From: an uncultured Clostridiaceae bacterium
Lineage (GTDB): Bacteria; Bacillota; Clostridia; Lachnospirales; Lachnospiraceae
NCBI GenBank assembly: GCA_947175805.1
Contig: CAMWOF010000112.1
Location: forward strand, 1 to 7,533
DNA length: 7,533 bases
Reading direction: 5' to 3'
Every line of letters begins with the position of its first letter. Position 1 is the first letter of the stretch. The notes beneath the pieces were generated by a model. That model did no database searches and was not told where the DNA came from. It was given only the letters and a program-made list of their open reading frames with translations. A program made the position numbers and the translations under genes. Of the stretch, positions 1 through 5,892 are shown in pieces.

Positions 1-190
1 CTTCCTGCTCAATCAATTCCTTTTCCTTTACCAGATCAGCATTCGCAGTAAAAATATCATAGCTGACAAGAGGGTATTTTTTGTGAAAAGCTTCGATGAT
101 TTCCGGTAAAATCTGCATTGCAGCCAATTCCCCACATCCAATCACAATTCTTCCTTCTACAAGCTCTTCCTGCTCAATCAATTCCTTTTC
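1..190. repeat. 25-bp exact direct repeat within the LysR gene
   Basis: Bases 1-25 are identical to bases 166-190; the offset of 165 bp is exactly 55 codons. Both copies are read in the same frame on the minus strand as EKELIEQE. The identity stops at base 26/191. What precedes base 1 is not visible, so the repeat may be longer. Confidence 0.9.
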
Positions 191-424
191 TGTCCGGTCA
201 ACCAGAGACAAAATCTCCTCTGCCCGCCGCCTTAGTAATATTCCCTCATTTGTCAAAGTAATCCTTCGTGCGCCTCTATGAAATAATTTGACACCGACTT
301 CTTCCTCCAGCTGCGATAACTGCCTGCTTAATGTGGGCTGTGTAATATGTAAAACCTCTGCAGCACGATTGATGCCCCCTTCCCGGACAACCGTAAGAAA
401 ATAACGAAGTACTCTTATTTCCAT
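1..424 (-). CDS. LysR-type transcriptional regulator, N-terminal part (cut by window edge)
   Basis: This is the first ~141 residues of a LysR-family regulator, a cytoplasmic DNA-binding protein that normally works as a tetramer and controls a nearby gene in response to a small molecule. The N-terminus (MEIRVLRYFLTVVREGG) leads into a winged helix-turn-helix at about residues 18-45 with the typical AAEVLHITQPTLSRQLSQLE core. A linker helix (about 59-90) follows, then the start of the effector domain (GRIVIGCGE...). Two in-frame ATGs are adjacent at 427 and 424. An AGGAGG at 431-436 lies 6 nt from 424 and only 3 nt from 427, so 424 is preferred. The rest of the effector domain is outside the window. 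It lies 27 bp downstream of the EamA transporter on the same strand, so co-transcription is likely. Oddity: the last residues repeat the linker motif EKELIEQE exactly, where family members usually continue differently (see findings). The family call is secure; the effector is unknown. Confidence 0.93.
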   Translation of the reverse strand, partial: MEIRVLRYFLTVVREGGINRAAEVLHITQPTLSRQLSQLEEEVGVKLFHRGARRITLTNEGILLRRRAEEILSLVDRTEKELIEQEELVEGRIVIGCGELAAMQILPEIIEAFHKKYPLVSYDIFTANADLVKEKELIEQE

Positions 425-451
425 CATATACCTCCTATAAAAAAATTCCAA

Positions 452-1318
452 TCAGGGAATCAACATAACAAGTGTGCCTGCAACAATCCCCACAAGTCCC
501 ATACAGGACTTTTTTGATAACCGTTCCCGGAATACAATATACGAAAACAAAACTGTAATCAGAATGCTAAGTTTGTCAATGGGAACAATTACACTTGCAG
601 GCCCCTCCTGCAAGGCCCTGTAATAACACATCCATGATGCTCCGGTCGCAAACCCTGACATAATGATAAACCCCAATTCTTTTCGGGAAATTTCTTTCAC
701 GGTATGCTGTTTGCCCGTCACATATACCATAAACCATGACATCACCAGCACAACACCTGTACGTATCGCCGTTCCAAGATTAGATTCCACACTGCTAATC
801 CCAATCTTGCCAAGAATAGACGTCAAGCTCGCAAAAACAGCAGAGCCCACTGCATAAAAAAACCATTGATTACCTGTCTCTTGCCGCTTTACAGATACAT
901 CCTTTTTTTCAATCATCAGAAAAGTTCCTATACCAATCAGAACCACTCCTATCGCCTTTGGAAGATTGATTTTTTCGTGCAAAAAAATGAATGCCAGCAA
1001 AATTGTCAAAATCACGCTGGATTTATCAATAGGAACCACCTTGTTAATATCACCAAACTGCAAAGCCCTGAAATAGCATAACCACGATGCCCCTGTCGAT
1101 ATTCCTGACAATACCAAAAACAGCCATGTCTTGCCACTGATAAATCCAATCTGGGACTGTGAGCCTGTCACAAAAACCATCACCCAGGAAAATAACAATA
1201 CAATGATTGTGCGTATTGCTGTTGCAACAGTAGAATCTGTTTCCCGAATCCCACACTTAGCTAAAATAGAAGTAATTCCGGCAAAAATAGCCGAACCAAA
1301 TGCAAGTATAATCCACAT
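452..1318 (-). CDS. EamA/DMT-superfamily transporter with two similar halves
   Basis: A 288-residue inner-membrane protein with ten hydrophobic segments in two EamA modules, at about residues 1-136 and 151-287, joined by a charged linker (EKKDVSVKRQETGNQ). Members of the drug/metabolite transporter superfamily move small metabolites or toxic compounds, often outwards; the substrate cannot be told here. The two halves are unusually alike. Both carry a SIL-K-GI segment, TAIRT, a TGASW-CY-RALQ stretch and VPIDK, and a hand alignment gives about 47% identity. Length is normal for the family (280-300 residues). The ATG at 1318 is preceded by GAGGGG (1327-1332) at 8-nt spacing. The first gene of a likely two-gene unit with the LysR regulator downstream, it is divergent from the LytTR gene across a 259-bp gap. 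It could be controlled by either regulator; the sequence does not settle this. Confidence 0.93.
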   Translation of the reverse strand: MWIILAFGSAIFAGITSILAKCGIRETDSTVATAIRTIIVLLFSWVMVFVTGSQSQIGFISGKTWLFLVLSGISTGASWLCYFRALQFGDINKVVPIDKSSVILTILLAFIFLHEKINLPKAIGVVLIGIGTFLMIEKKDVSVKRQETGNQWFFYAVGSAVFASLTSILGKIGISSVESNLGTAIRTGVVLVMSWFMVYVTGKQHTVKEISRKELGFIIMSGFATGASWMCYYRALQEGPASVIVPIDKLSILITVLFSYIVFRERLSKKSCMGLVGIVAGTLVMLIP

Positions 1319-1408
1319 AGTATCCGCCCCTCTTATCTGGAAATCCTGTGGCAGACTCCTTACTTACGAATTACCACATAACGATAATTTCTGTACAATC
1401 TGTTTTTT

Positions 1409-1437
1409 AGCATAGCATTCCCATTATTAAAAGGCAA
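1409..1437 (-). promoter_or_regulatory. Candidate promoter of the EamA-LysR unit
   Basis: On the minus strand TTGCCT (1437-1432) is followed after 17 nt by TATGCT (1414-1409). The -10 is preceded by TG one base upstream, an extended -10. Each hexamer matches the sigma-A consensus at 4 of 6 positions. The predicted start near 1403 gives a leader of about 85 nt before the EamA ATG. It is the best match I found by eye in this gap, but it is weak. Confidence 0.35.
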
Positions 1438-1449
1438 CTCACATTTTTG

Positions 1450-1491
1450 TTTTTCGCCCCTAATTTGTATTTCACCCTCTGATTTCTGCCA
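1450..1491. promoter_or_regulatory. Possible regulator binding region upstream of the LytTR operon
   Basis: Three similar elements, TTTCGCCCC (1452-1460), TTTCACCCT (1470-1478) and TTTCTGCCA (1483-1491), lie upstream of the -35 box at offsets of 18 and 13 bp. LytTR proteins bind direct repeats, and autoregulation is common, so these are candidate sites. They do not match the published AgrA-type consensus, and the spacing is uneven, so the call is tentative. Confidence 0.3.
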
Positions 1492-1506
1492 CTTACGGCA
1501 AAACCA

Positions 1507-1535
1507 CTGACAAAAAGCGCACTATACATTATGAT
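1507..1535 (+). promoter_or_regulatory. Promoter of the LytTR-DUF3021 operon
   Basis: CTGACA (1507-1512) and TATGAT (1530-1535) are separated by exactly 17 nt, and each matches the sigma-A consensus at 5 of 6 positions. Transcription would start near 1542, leaving a leader of about 36 nt that contains the ribosome binding site (GGGAGGTGA at 1565-1573). The C/T-rich segment just upstream (1450-1491) is where an activating regulator could bind. Confidence 0.6.
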
Positions 1536-1577
1536 AAAGATGCCGGTAAATATAATACCAAAAAGGGAGGTGACCTT

Positions 1578-2012
1578 ATGAAAGTAAAAATTCAGATATC
1601 TGAAGATATTAAAGAGCCCTATGCCATTATATATTGCGATAAGATGACAAATGAAATTCAACAGATTGCTGACCAGCTTAGTGCCTCTGACAGCATAATA
1701 ACTGTAACGGACGGGGAACAAATGATTCCTCTAAAGCCGGAAGAAATTTATATGCTACGTGCAGAAAACGAACAGCTGACCGTATACTGTGAACACACAA
1801 GCTACACCACGAGAAAGCCGCTCTACAAAATGGAAGAATTGCTTGGCAGGAACTTTATGCGGATTTCCAAATCAACAATTATTAATTTAAAGGAAATCAG
1901 CAGTGTAGAACCTTATTTTAACGGAACGATGCTTTTAATATTAAAAAATGGAAGCAAGGACTATATTTCCAGAAAATATCTTCCTGAATTTAAAAAATAT
2001 TTAGGACTGTAA
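1578..2012 (+). CDS. LytTR-family DNA-binding regulator
   Basis: A 144-residue protein with an N-terminal ~45 residues of unclear role and a C-terminal LytTR DNA-binding domain (about 46-143). The domain shows EEIYMLRAENEQLTVY, then FMRISKSTIINLKEI, then a NG...L.NG...YISRKYLPEFKKYL ending, which is the classic LytTR core. There is no receiver domain, so it is not a two-component response regulator. Stand-alone LytTR proteins of this size are typically encoded with a small membrane protein that restrains them (LytTR regulatory systems such as HdrRM and BrsRM of Streptococcus mutans). The DUF3021 gene begins 16 bp after the stop, matching that arrangement. It is preceded by GGGAGGTGA and a good sigma-A promoter. 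Known members often activate their own operon, so autoregulation is likely but inferred. Targets beyond its own promoter are unknown; the divergent transporter operon is a candidate. Confidence 0.93.
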   Translation: MKVKIQISEDIKEPYAIIYCDKMTNEIQQIADQLSASDSIITVTDGEQMIPLKPEEIYMLRAENEQLTVYCEHTSYTTRKPLYKMEELLGRNFMRISKSTIINLKEISSVEPYFNGTMLLILKNGSKDYISRKYLPEFKKYLGL

Positions 2013-2028
2013 ACAAGGAGGAATAACT

Positions 2029-2463
2029 ATGAAAAAAATATTATGGATTTCCCTACAGGGAATTTGTATTGCATGTACTATTTTTACAATTTGCGGTATT
2101 ATCTTTGACCTTTCCGGTATCGAGGGACTATCCTTCGGGACTGGCGAATTTACGAAACAAGCCATAGGCGCTATCCTCATAGGTATTGGATTTTCAGCAC
2201 CATCAGAAATTTACAACAATGAAAAGCTTCCGTTTTTCCTGAAGTTTGTATTTCACATGGGAATTGGCTGCACCGTTTACCTCATCACCGCATTTAAGGT
2301 GGGATGGATTTCCGCAGACTTCGGATGGAAAAACTGTCTTCTTCTCATTGTCATAGAATTGCTGGTTGCATTCATTATCTGGCTGGGATTTGCCAACCAT
2401 TACAAAAAGCTGGCAAAAAATATGAATAGAAAAATCCAAGAAAAAAACAGGGAAAATGTGTAG
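2029..2463 (+). CDS. DUF3021 family membrane protein, likely partner/inhibitor of the LytTR regulator
   Basis: A 144-residue membrane protein with four predicted transmembrane helices at about residues 5-27, 43-60, 69-89 and 103-121, and a basic cytoplasmic tail (HYKKLAKNMNRKIQEKN) typical of DUF3021. The ATG has AAGGAGG (2015-2021) at 7-nt spacing, and the gene starts 16 bp after the LytTR stop, so the two are co-translated from one operon. In LytTR regulatory systems the membrane partner is thought to hold the regulator inactive until an unknown signal arrives. That role is inferred here from pairing and topology; no enzymatic motif is visible. A hairpin terminator follows directly. Confidence 0.88.
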   Translation: MKKILWISLQGICIACTIFTICGIIFDLSGIEGLSFGTGEFTKQAIGAILIGIGFSAPSEIYNNEKLPFFLKFVFHMGIGCTVYLITAFKVGWISADFGWKNCLLLIVIELLVAFIIWLGFANHYKKLAKNMNRKIQEKNRENV

Positions 2464-2467
2464 TCAT

Positions 2468-2506
2468 AAACGGCTTTCTTATTGTCATATAATAAGAAAG
2501 CCGTTT
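2468..2506. terminator. Bidirectional hairpin terminator between convergent operons
   Basis: A perfect 16-bp inverted repeat (2468-2483 and 2491-2506, arm AAACGGCTTTCTTATT) with a 7-nt loop begins 4 bp after the DUF3021 stop. The stem ends in AAA/TTT on both sides, giving a short U-run at the base on either strand. It sits between the convergent LytTR-DUF3021 and sdpRI units, 26 bp from the SdpI stop, and can serve both. The U-tract beyond the stem is short, so much of the U-run is inside the stem. Confidence 0.85.
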
Positions 2507-2532
2507 CAAGCCTTTAGAATAGTAATTCTTCT

Positions 2533-3219
2533 CTATGCGTAATAATCCTCATCCTCCCTGTGCTTCAGGTAATAGAAGTAGGAATAGAAACAGGGAATTA
2601 TCGTCATTACTATAAGTGCAACAAAAAGTGTAATTAAAAATACCGATTGTCCTACCTCTGCAAGAGCCCCTGTCAAACCGCTGATAATAAAAAGAAAACC
2701 GCCTACAATCATACACCAGCCTGCAATGCGATTTGTGTGGCTCCAGTTTTTCTCGCTATCCAATGCCCACCTGACCCGCATTCCATATGTGTAATTTCTT
2801 CTTGCCTTTGGCATAAAATTCCCCAATATACAATAAAGCACACCGATAAATAACTGGGTAATCATAACAACATCCACTGGAAGCTCCAATGCATTTCCAT
2901 AAATCAAAACCGATATACAGACGGAAGTCAACGGCGCTATCCATAGAACGATTTTAAATATTTTATCTGAAATCCCCTGCTCTTTTGGGTCAATTGCCAC
3001 AGTTATCATACAAAAAATATGCACTGCCAAAATCATTCCCGGCACCCCAAATACTGCAAATGGCCTGCTGCTCCATCCATCTACCGCACCTGTAAAATCG
3101 AAATGTACCGGCACCTCTTCGGGAAGCCTGTTCCACAAACAAAGCCCAATGAGCATATGCAGTATGATTACCAGACTTGTAACAATAACCGTACCTAAAT
3201 TATCCTTTATTTTTTTCAT
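2533..3219 (-). CDS. sdpI: SdpI-family membrane protein (DUF1648 + SdpI domains)
   Basis: A 228-residue membrane protein with six hydrophobic segments. The N-terminal DUF1648 region (about residues 14-60) has the hallmark LPEEVPVHFDFTGAVDGWSS. The SdpI region contains NYTYGMRVRWALDSEKNW and SHTNR at about 142-164, then two more helices. In Bacillus subtilis SdpI gives immunity to the SdpC toxin and sequesters the repressor SdpR at the membrane when toxin is bound. Start choice: the reading frame is open to an ATG at 3243, but AAGGAGGG (3227-3234) lies 7 nt before the ATG at 3219, so translation should start there. The gene overlaps the 3' end of the SdpR-like gene by 20 bp, which implies translational coupling. 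No SdpC-like toxin or SdpA/B genes are in the window, so the ligand is unknown. The family is clear; immunity to a specific toxin is inferred. Confidence 0.9.
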   Translation of the reverse strand: MKKIKDNLGTVIVTSLVIILHMLIGLCLWNRLPEEVPVHFDFTGAVDGWSSRPFAVFGVPGMILAVHIFCMITVAIDPKEQGISDKIFKIVLWIAPLTSVCISVLIYGNALELPVDVVMITQLFIGVLYCILGNFMPKARRNYTYGMRVRWALDSEKNWSHTNRIAGWCMIVGGFLFIISGLTGALAEVGQSVFLITLFVALIVMTIIPCFYSYFYYLKHREDEDYYA

Positions 3220-3514
3220 CACGATTCCCTCCTTCACTGACACCAGTCTCTGTGTTACCCCTTAAATCGGCAAGCCATACCATCACTTCCTCTACAATAG
3301 AGGTGTTCAGGCTATAAAAAATATAATTCTTTTCTTTCTCCTCAAACAGCAGACCGGCTTTTTTTAAGATGTTCAAATGATATGAAACCGTAGCCCCTGT
3401 CATATCAAAATGACTGCCTATCTCACCTGCCGACATACGCCTATCCCTTAACATCGTCAGAATATCCCGCCTGCCAGGGTCCGCTAATGCCTTGAATGTT
3501 TCGGCAAAACCCAT
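3200..3514 (-). CDS. sdpR: ArsR-family repressor, SdpR-like
   Basis: A 104-residue winged helix-turn-helix repressor. It opens with FAETFKALADPGRRDILTMLRD, followed by the recognition region MSAGEIGSHFDMTGATVSYHLNIL (about 27-50) and a wing (EEKEKNYIFYSLN). There is no metal-binding cysteine motif (no ELCVCDL-type motif), which argues against a metal sensor and for the SdpR branch. The reading frame runs upstream to 3595, but AGGAGG (3521-3526) lies 6 nt before the ATG at 3514, and the family-type N-terminus starts there. The extra N-terminal residues would also be encoded by the palindromic operator, another reason to reject the longer start. It is expected to repress its own operon by binding the palindromes at 3541-3568 and 3592-3629, and to be relieved when SdpI recruits it to the membrane; this is by analogy with B. 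subtilis. Confidence 0.9.
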   Translation of the reverse strand: MGFAETFKALADPGRRDILTMLRDRRMSAGEIGSHFDMTGATVSYHLNILKKAGLLFEEKEKNYIFYSLNTSIVEEVMVWLADLRGNTETGVSEGGNRDEKNKG

Positions 3515-3540
3515 CCCAAGCCTCCTCTCCTTATGCATGC

Positions 3541-3568
3541 ATCTATTTAGAAAATTTTCTAAATAGAT
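3541..3568. promoter_or_regulatory. Perfect 28-bp palindrome, likely SdpR operator 1
   Basis: A perfect, uninterrupted palindrome with half-site ATCTATTTAGAAAA. It overlaps the last two bases of the sdpRI -10 box and covers the predicted transcription start, so a bound dimer would block the promoter. It shares TATTTAGAA with the second palindrome upstream. ArsR-family dimers bind palindromes of this kind. The operator role is inferred from position and symmetry. Confidence 0.8.
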
Positions 3569-3595
3569 TATATATCTCTTATTGTAAAAAAGCAA
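3567..3595 (-). promoter_or_regulatory. sdpRI promoter
   Basis: On the minus strand TTGCTT (3595-3590) is followed after 17 nt by a perfect TATAAT (3572-3567). The start would fall near 3560, inside operator 1, giving a leader of about 45 nt with the AGGAGG of sdpR. The -35 box lies at the outer end of palindrome 2, and the -10 touches palindrome 1, so both palindromes are placed to control it. Confidence 0.65.
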
Positions 3596-3629
3596 TAGGT
3601 ATTTAGAAAAAATTCTAAATACCTATTGC
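3592..3629 (-). promoter_or_regulatory. 38-bp hyphenated palindrome: likely operator 2, also terminator-like on minus strand
   Basis: Two perfect 17-bp arms (3592-3608 and 3613-3629, arm GCAATAGGTATTTAGAA) flank four bases. The inner part repeats the TATTTAGAA half-site of operator 1; the two centres are 56 bp apart. Read on the minus strand, the hairpin is followed at once by six Ts (3591-3586), the layout of an intrinsic terminator. It could therefore end transcripts coming from the aldo/keto reductase operon, whose last stop codon is about 160 bp upstream. The same element abuts the sdpRI -35 box. Either or both roles are possible. Confidence 0.7.
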
Positions 3630-3787
3630 CTGCTTCATTGCCTTACCCCTTCCGGACCTTCGACTATAATATGTACCTAATATACTGTCTGAGGCAGTCT
3701 GCTTCCTAAGTATTATGTTTAAATTTCCCTATTGCTTCTATAGATGTTATCTTTTAGCCTGCGTTGCCTCAGCAGCAATATCCGTTT
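3630..3787. other. Intergenic gap between the reductase operon and the sdpRI control region
   Basis: No conventional gene is visible. The gap holds an 8-bp inverted repeat CTGAGGCA/TGCCTCAG (3689-3696 and 3765-3772) with 68 nt between the arms. On the minus strand there is a promoter-like pair, CAGACA (3691-3686) and TATAGT (3668-3663), 17 nt apart. A seven-codon reading frame then begins at 3638 and ends inside palindrome 2. None of these is strong on its own. Confidence 0.4.
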
Positions 3788-4912
3788 TTATGCAAACACG
3801 GATGCACAATCCTTTAATCTCTCTATTACCTTAATCTGCTGTGGACATGCCTTCTCACACTGACCACAGGCAACACAAGCTGCTGCATTTCCTACACCCG
3901 AAACCGCCTGTGCATATGCGCTCTTTCCTTCCTCAAGCTGTCCCCATATCAGCTGCTTATTTCTTGCCTCAAAAATTTCCGGAATCGGAATCTGCTTTGG
4001 ACAGCCCGCCGTACAGTAATGACATGCCGTACACGGAATGGATTTGATTCCGTTAATTGCCTCCTGTGCCTTTTGGATAGCAGCCTGCTCCTGCATATTC
4101 AGCGGTTCAAACTGCTTCATATATGAGAGGTTATCCTCCATCTGCGCCACATCAGACATACCGGAAAGCACCGTGATAATGCCATCTAGGGAAGCCACAT
4201 AGCGAATTGCCCATGATGCATAGGATGCATCTTTATTTGCCTCATCAAATATCTTCCGTACTGCTGCCGGAGGATTCGCCAATGCACCTCCCTTAACAGG
4301 CTCCATGACTATAATAGACTTTCCGTGTCTTCTTGCAACCTCATAGTTTGCCCTTGCCGTTACATCAGGATTTTCCCAATCTGCATAATTTAACTGGAGC
4401 TGGACAAACTCCGCATCCGGATGTGCTGTCAGAATTTCATCCAAAATATCCGGCGTTGCATGGAAGGAAAAACCCCAATGCTTAATCAGTCCCTTTTCCT
4501 TCTGTTCCTTCACAAAGTCCCAGAGATGATATTCATCATATTTTTTGTAATTCCCTGCCTGCAAAGCATGAAGCAGGTAGTAATCAAAATAGCCTGCACC
4601 TGTTCGCTCAAGACTGGTATAAAACTGCTGTTTCGCCGTCTCTTCATTATGGGCTCCCATCCACGCACACAGCTTTGTCGCCAGTGTAAAGCTCTCACGA
4701 GGATATCTGTCTACCAGTGCCTCCTTTGCAGCCCGTTCCGAATCGCCTCCATCATAAACATAGGCAGTGTCAAAATAATTTAACCCCGCATCCATAAACA
4801 AATCCACCATTTTCTTGGTCTGTTCTATGTCGATTTTCCCGGATGCCTTCTTCGGCAGCCTCATAAGACCAAACCCCAGCTTCGGTGTTGCTTCTCCAAA
4901 ATAACGTTCCAT
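3788..4912 (-). CDS. Aldo/keto reductase with C-terminal two-[4Fe-4S] ferredoxin tail
   Basis: A 374-residue cytoplasmic oxidoreductase. The N-terminal ~285 residues form an aldo/keto reductase barrel with the full catalytic tetrad: D48 and Y53 in FDTAYVYDGG, K80 in LATKLC and H115 in YYLLHAL. The C-terminal part carries two ferredoxin-like motifs, C294-C297-C300-C304 (PCTACHYCTAGCP) and C346-C349-C352-C356 (CVACGQCEKACP), enough for two [4Fe-4S] clusters. Such fused proteins are common in anaerobes and probably couple carbonyl reduction to low-potential electron carriers; the substrate is unknown. The frame is open to an ATG at 4939, but that stretch encodes the ribosome binding site itself. 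AAGGAGG (4920-4926) lies 7 nt before the ATG at 4912, which is the better start. It is the last gene of the four-gene run, 55 bp after the permease. Confidence 0.93.
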   Translation of the reverse strand: MERYFGEATPKLGFGLMRLPKKASGKIDIEQTKKMVDLFMDAGLNYFDTAYVYDGGDSERAAKEALVDRYPRESFTLATKLCAWMGAHNEETAKQQFYTSLERTGAGYFDYYLLHALQAGNYKKYDEYHLWDFVKEQKEKGLIKHWGFSFHATPDILDEILTAHPDAEFVQLQLNYADWENPDVTARANYEVARRHGKSIIVMEPVKGGALANPPAAVRKIFDEANKDASYASWAIRYVASLDGIITVLSGMSDVAQMEDNLSYMKQFEPLNMQEQAAIQKAQEAINGIKSIPCTACHYCTAGCPKQIPIPEIFEARNKQLIWGQLEEGKSAYAQAVSGVGNAAACVACGQCEKACPQQIKVIERLKDCASVFA

Positions 4913-4967
4913 TTTCCTTCCTCCTTTTTTATAATTCATTTTTACACTACCAAGATTCTTAGTTTTT

Positions 4968-5873
4968 TCAAATACCCGTCAGATTTACAGTTATGCCGGT
5001 TAAACACGCAAACATAGCCACAAATATAATATACAACAAAAAGCGTTTCACTCCCAGGACAATTTTAACAGCTCCCAGATTTGTTATTTTTGTTGCCGGC
5101 CCTGTAATCATAAACGCTGCCGCACTTCCCATGCTCATACCATCTGCCAGCCACGCCTGCAAAAGGGGAATCGTCCCTCCGCCACAGGCATACAAAGGCA
5201 CTCCAATCGTTGCCGCCATTAACACACCCCATGCTTTGCTGCCTCCGAACACAAAACTCACCAGATTCTCAGGTACATATCGCTGAAATGCAGCAGATAA
5301 TATGATACCTATTAAAAAATACAGTCCCGTAGCCTTCACATTTCTACCAAGGTTCTTTAAGAAGCGCAAAACAATATTTGGGTGGGTATCATGATTTTCG
5401 GGTGCATCAAATCCGCTAAAATTAAAAAAACGCCCGTCCTTATAAAAAACACGCACCAGCAGACCGGAGACAATACCGCAAAGAAAACAGGACAATATCC
5501 GCACAAATAACGCATGCCGCCCCAGCGCAGCACTGTAAATGATAAGCTGTGGATTCAACAGGATTGACGACATCATAAATGCCGCCAGCCAGTCATCCTT
5601 CACTCCGCTTTTTGAAAAGGATGCCGCAATGGGAATCGTCCCATACATGCAAAGCGGCGAGGCAATCCCCAATGCACTGGCAATCAGAATACCCCAGACC
5701 CCGGGCTTCCTTTTTCCAAGGGAGCGCACAGCATTATGGATATGCTCCTTCATAAATACGGATATCACCGAACCCAGCACCATTCCAAGCACCCAGTACG
5801 GAAAAATCTGCCGAAGCTGAATACTGAAATAATACCAAAGATAGATTGCTTCCCGTTTTAATATGTCCGGCAT
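4968..5873 (-). CDS. ArsP/YraQ-type permease (DUF318 family)
   Basis: A 301-residue integral membrane protein with about eight helices in two related halves. The first half has SPLCMYGTIPIAASFSKSG (about residues 72-90); the second has VPLYACGGGTIPLLQAW (225-241) followed by AAAFMITGPATKITNL. This repeated (C)xxGTIP pattern is the mark of the DUF318/ArsP_1 permease family. ArsP of Campylobacter exports trivalent organoarsenicals, but most relatives have no proven substrate. There is no arsenic-type regulator or reductase here, so I do not assign arsenic transport. Cysteines 75 and 230 sit at equivalent points in the two halves. The frame is open back to 5984, which would overlap the upstream gene. 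GGAGG (5881-5885) is 7 nt before the ATG at 5873, so this start is chosen. That leaves a 19-bp gap after the DUF362 gene, implying an operon. Confidence 0.87.
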   Translation of the reverse strand: MPDILKREAIYLWYYFSIQLRQIFPYWVLGMVLGSVISVFMKEHIHNAVRSLGKRKPGVWGILIASALGIASPLCMYGTIPIAASFSKSGVKDDWLAAFMMSSILLNPQLIIYSAALGRHALFVRILSCFLCGIVSGLLVRVFYKDGRFFNFSGFDAPENHDTHPNIVLRFLKNLGRNVKATGLYFLIGIILSAAFQRYVPENLVSFVFGGSKAWGVLMAATIGVPLYACGGGTIPLLQAWLADGMSMGSAAAFMITGPATKITNLGAVKIVLGVKRFLLYIIFVAMFACLTGITVNLTGI

Positions 5874-5892
5874 CCTGTTACCTCCATTTAAA

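Noticed and set aside
1407..1721. A 104-codon minus-strand frame spanning the divergent intergenic region and the LytTR start
   Set aside because: It crosses a strong plus-strand promoter and the 5' end of the well-supported LytTR gene, and its product has no recognisable family.
3638..3670. Plus-strand TATAAT at 3665-3670 as a promoter
   Set aside because: The best -35 match (TTGCCT, 3638-3643) is 21 nt away, too far, and no plus-strand gene follows.
3689..3772. Inverted repeat CTGAGGCA/TGCCTCAG as a structured RNA
   Set aside because: Only eight pairs with a 68-nt loop and no further nested pairing that I could find; no known riboswitch class fits.
4421..4783. A 120-codon plus-strand frame inside the reductase
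   Set aside because: It is antisense to a gene with an intact catalytic tetrad and cluster motifs, has no ribosome binding site worth noting and no family resemblance.
4913..4967. Internal promoter between permease and reductase (TTGAAA on the minus strand)
   Set aside because: No acceptable -10 hexamer lies 16-18 nt downstream of it.
4968..5873. Arsenic-resistance operon because of the ArsP-type permease
   Set aside because: No arsenate reductase, ArsR metal-site motif or other ars gene is nearby; the ArsR-family gene at 3200-3514 lacks the metal-binding cysteines and pairs with SdpI.
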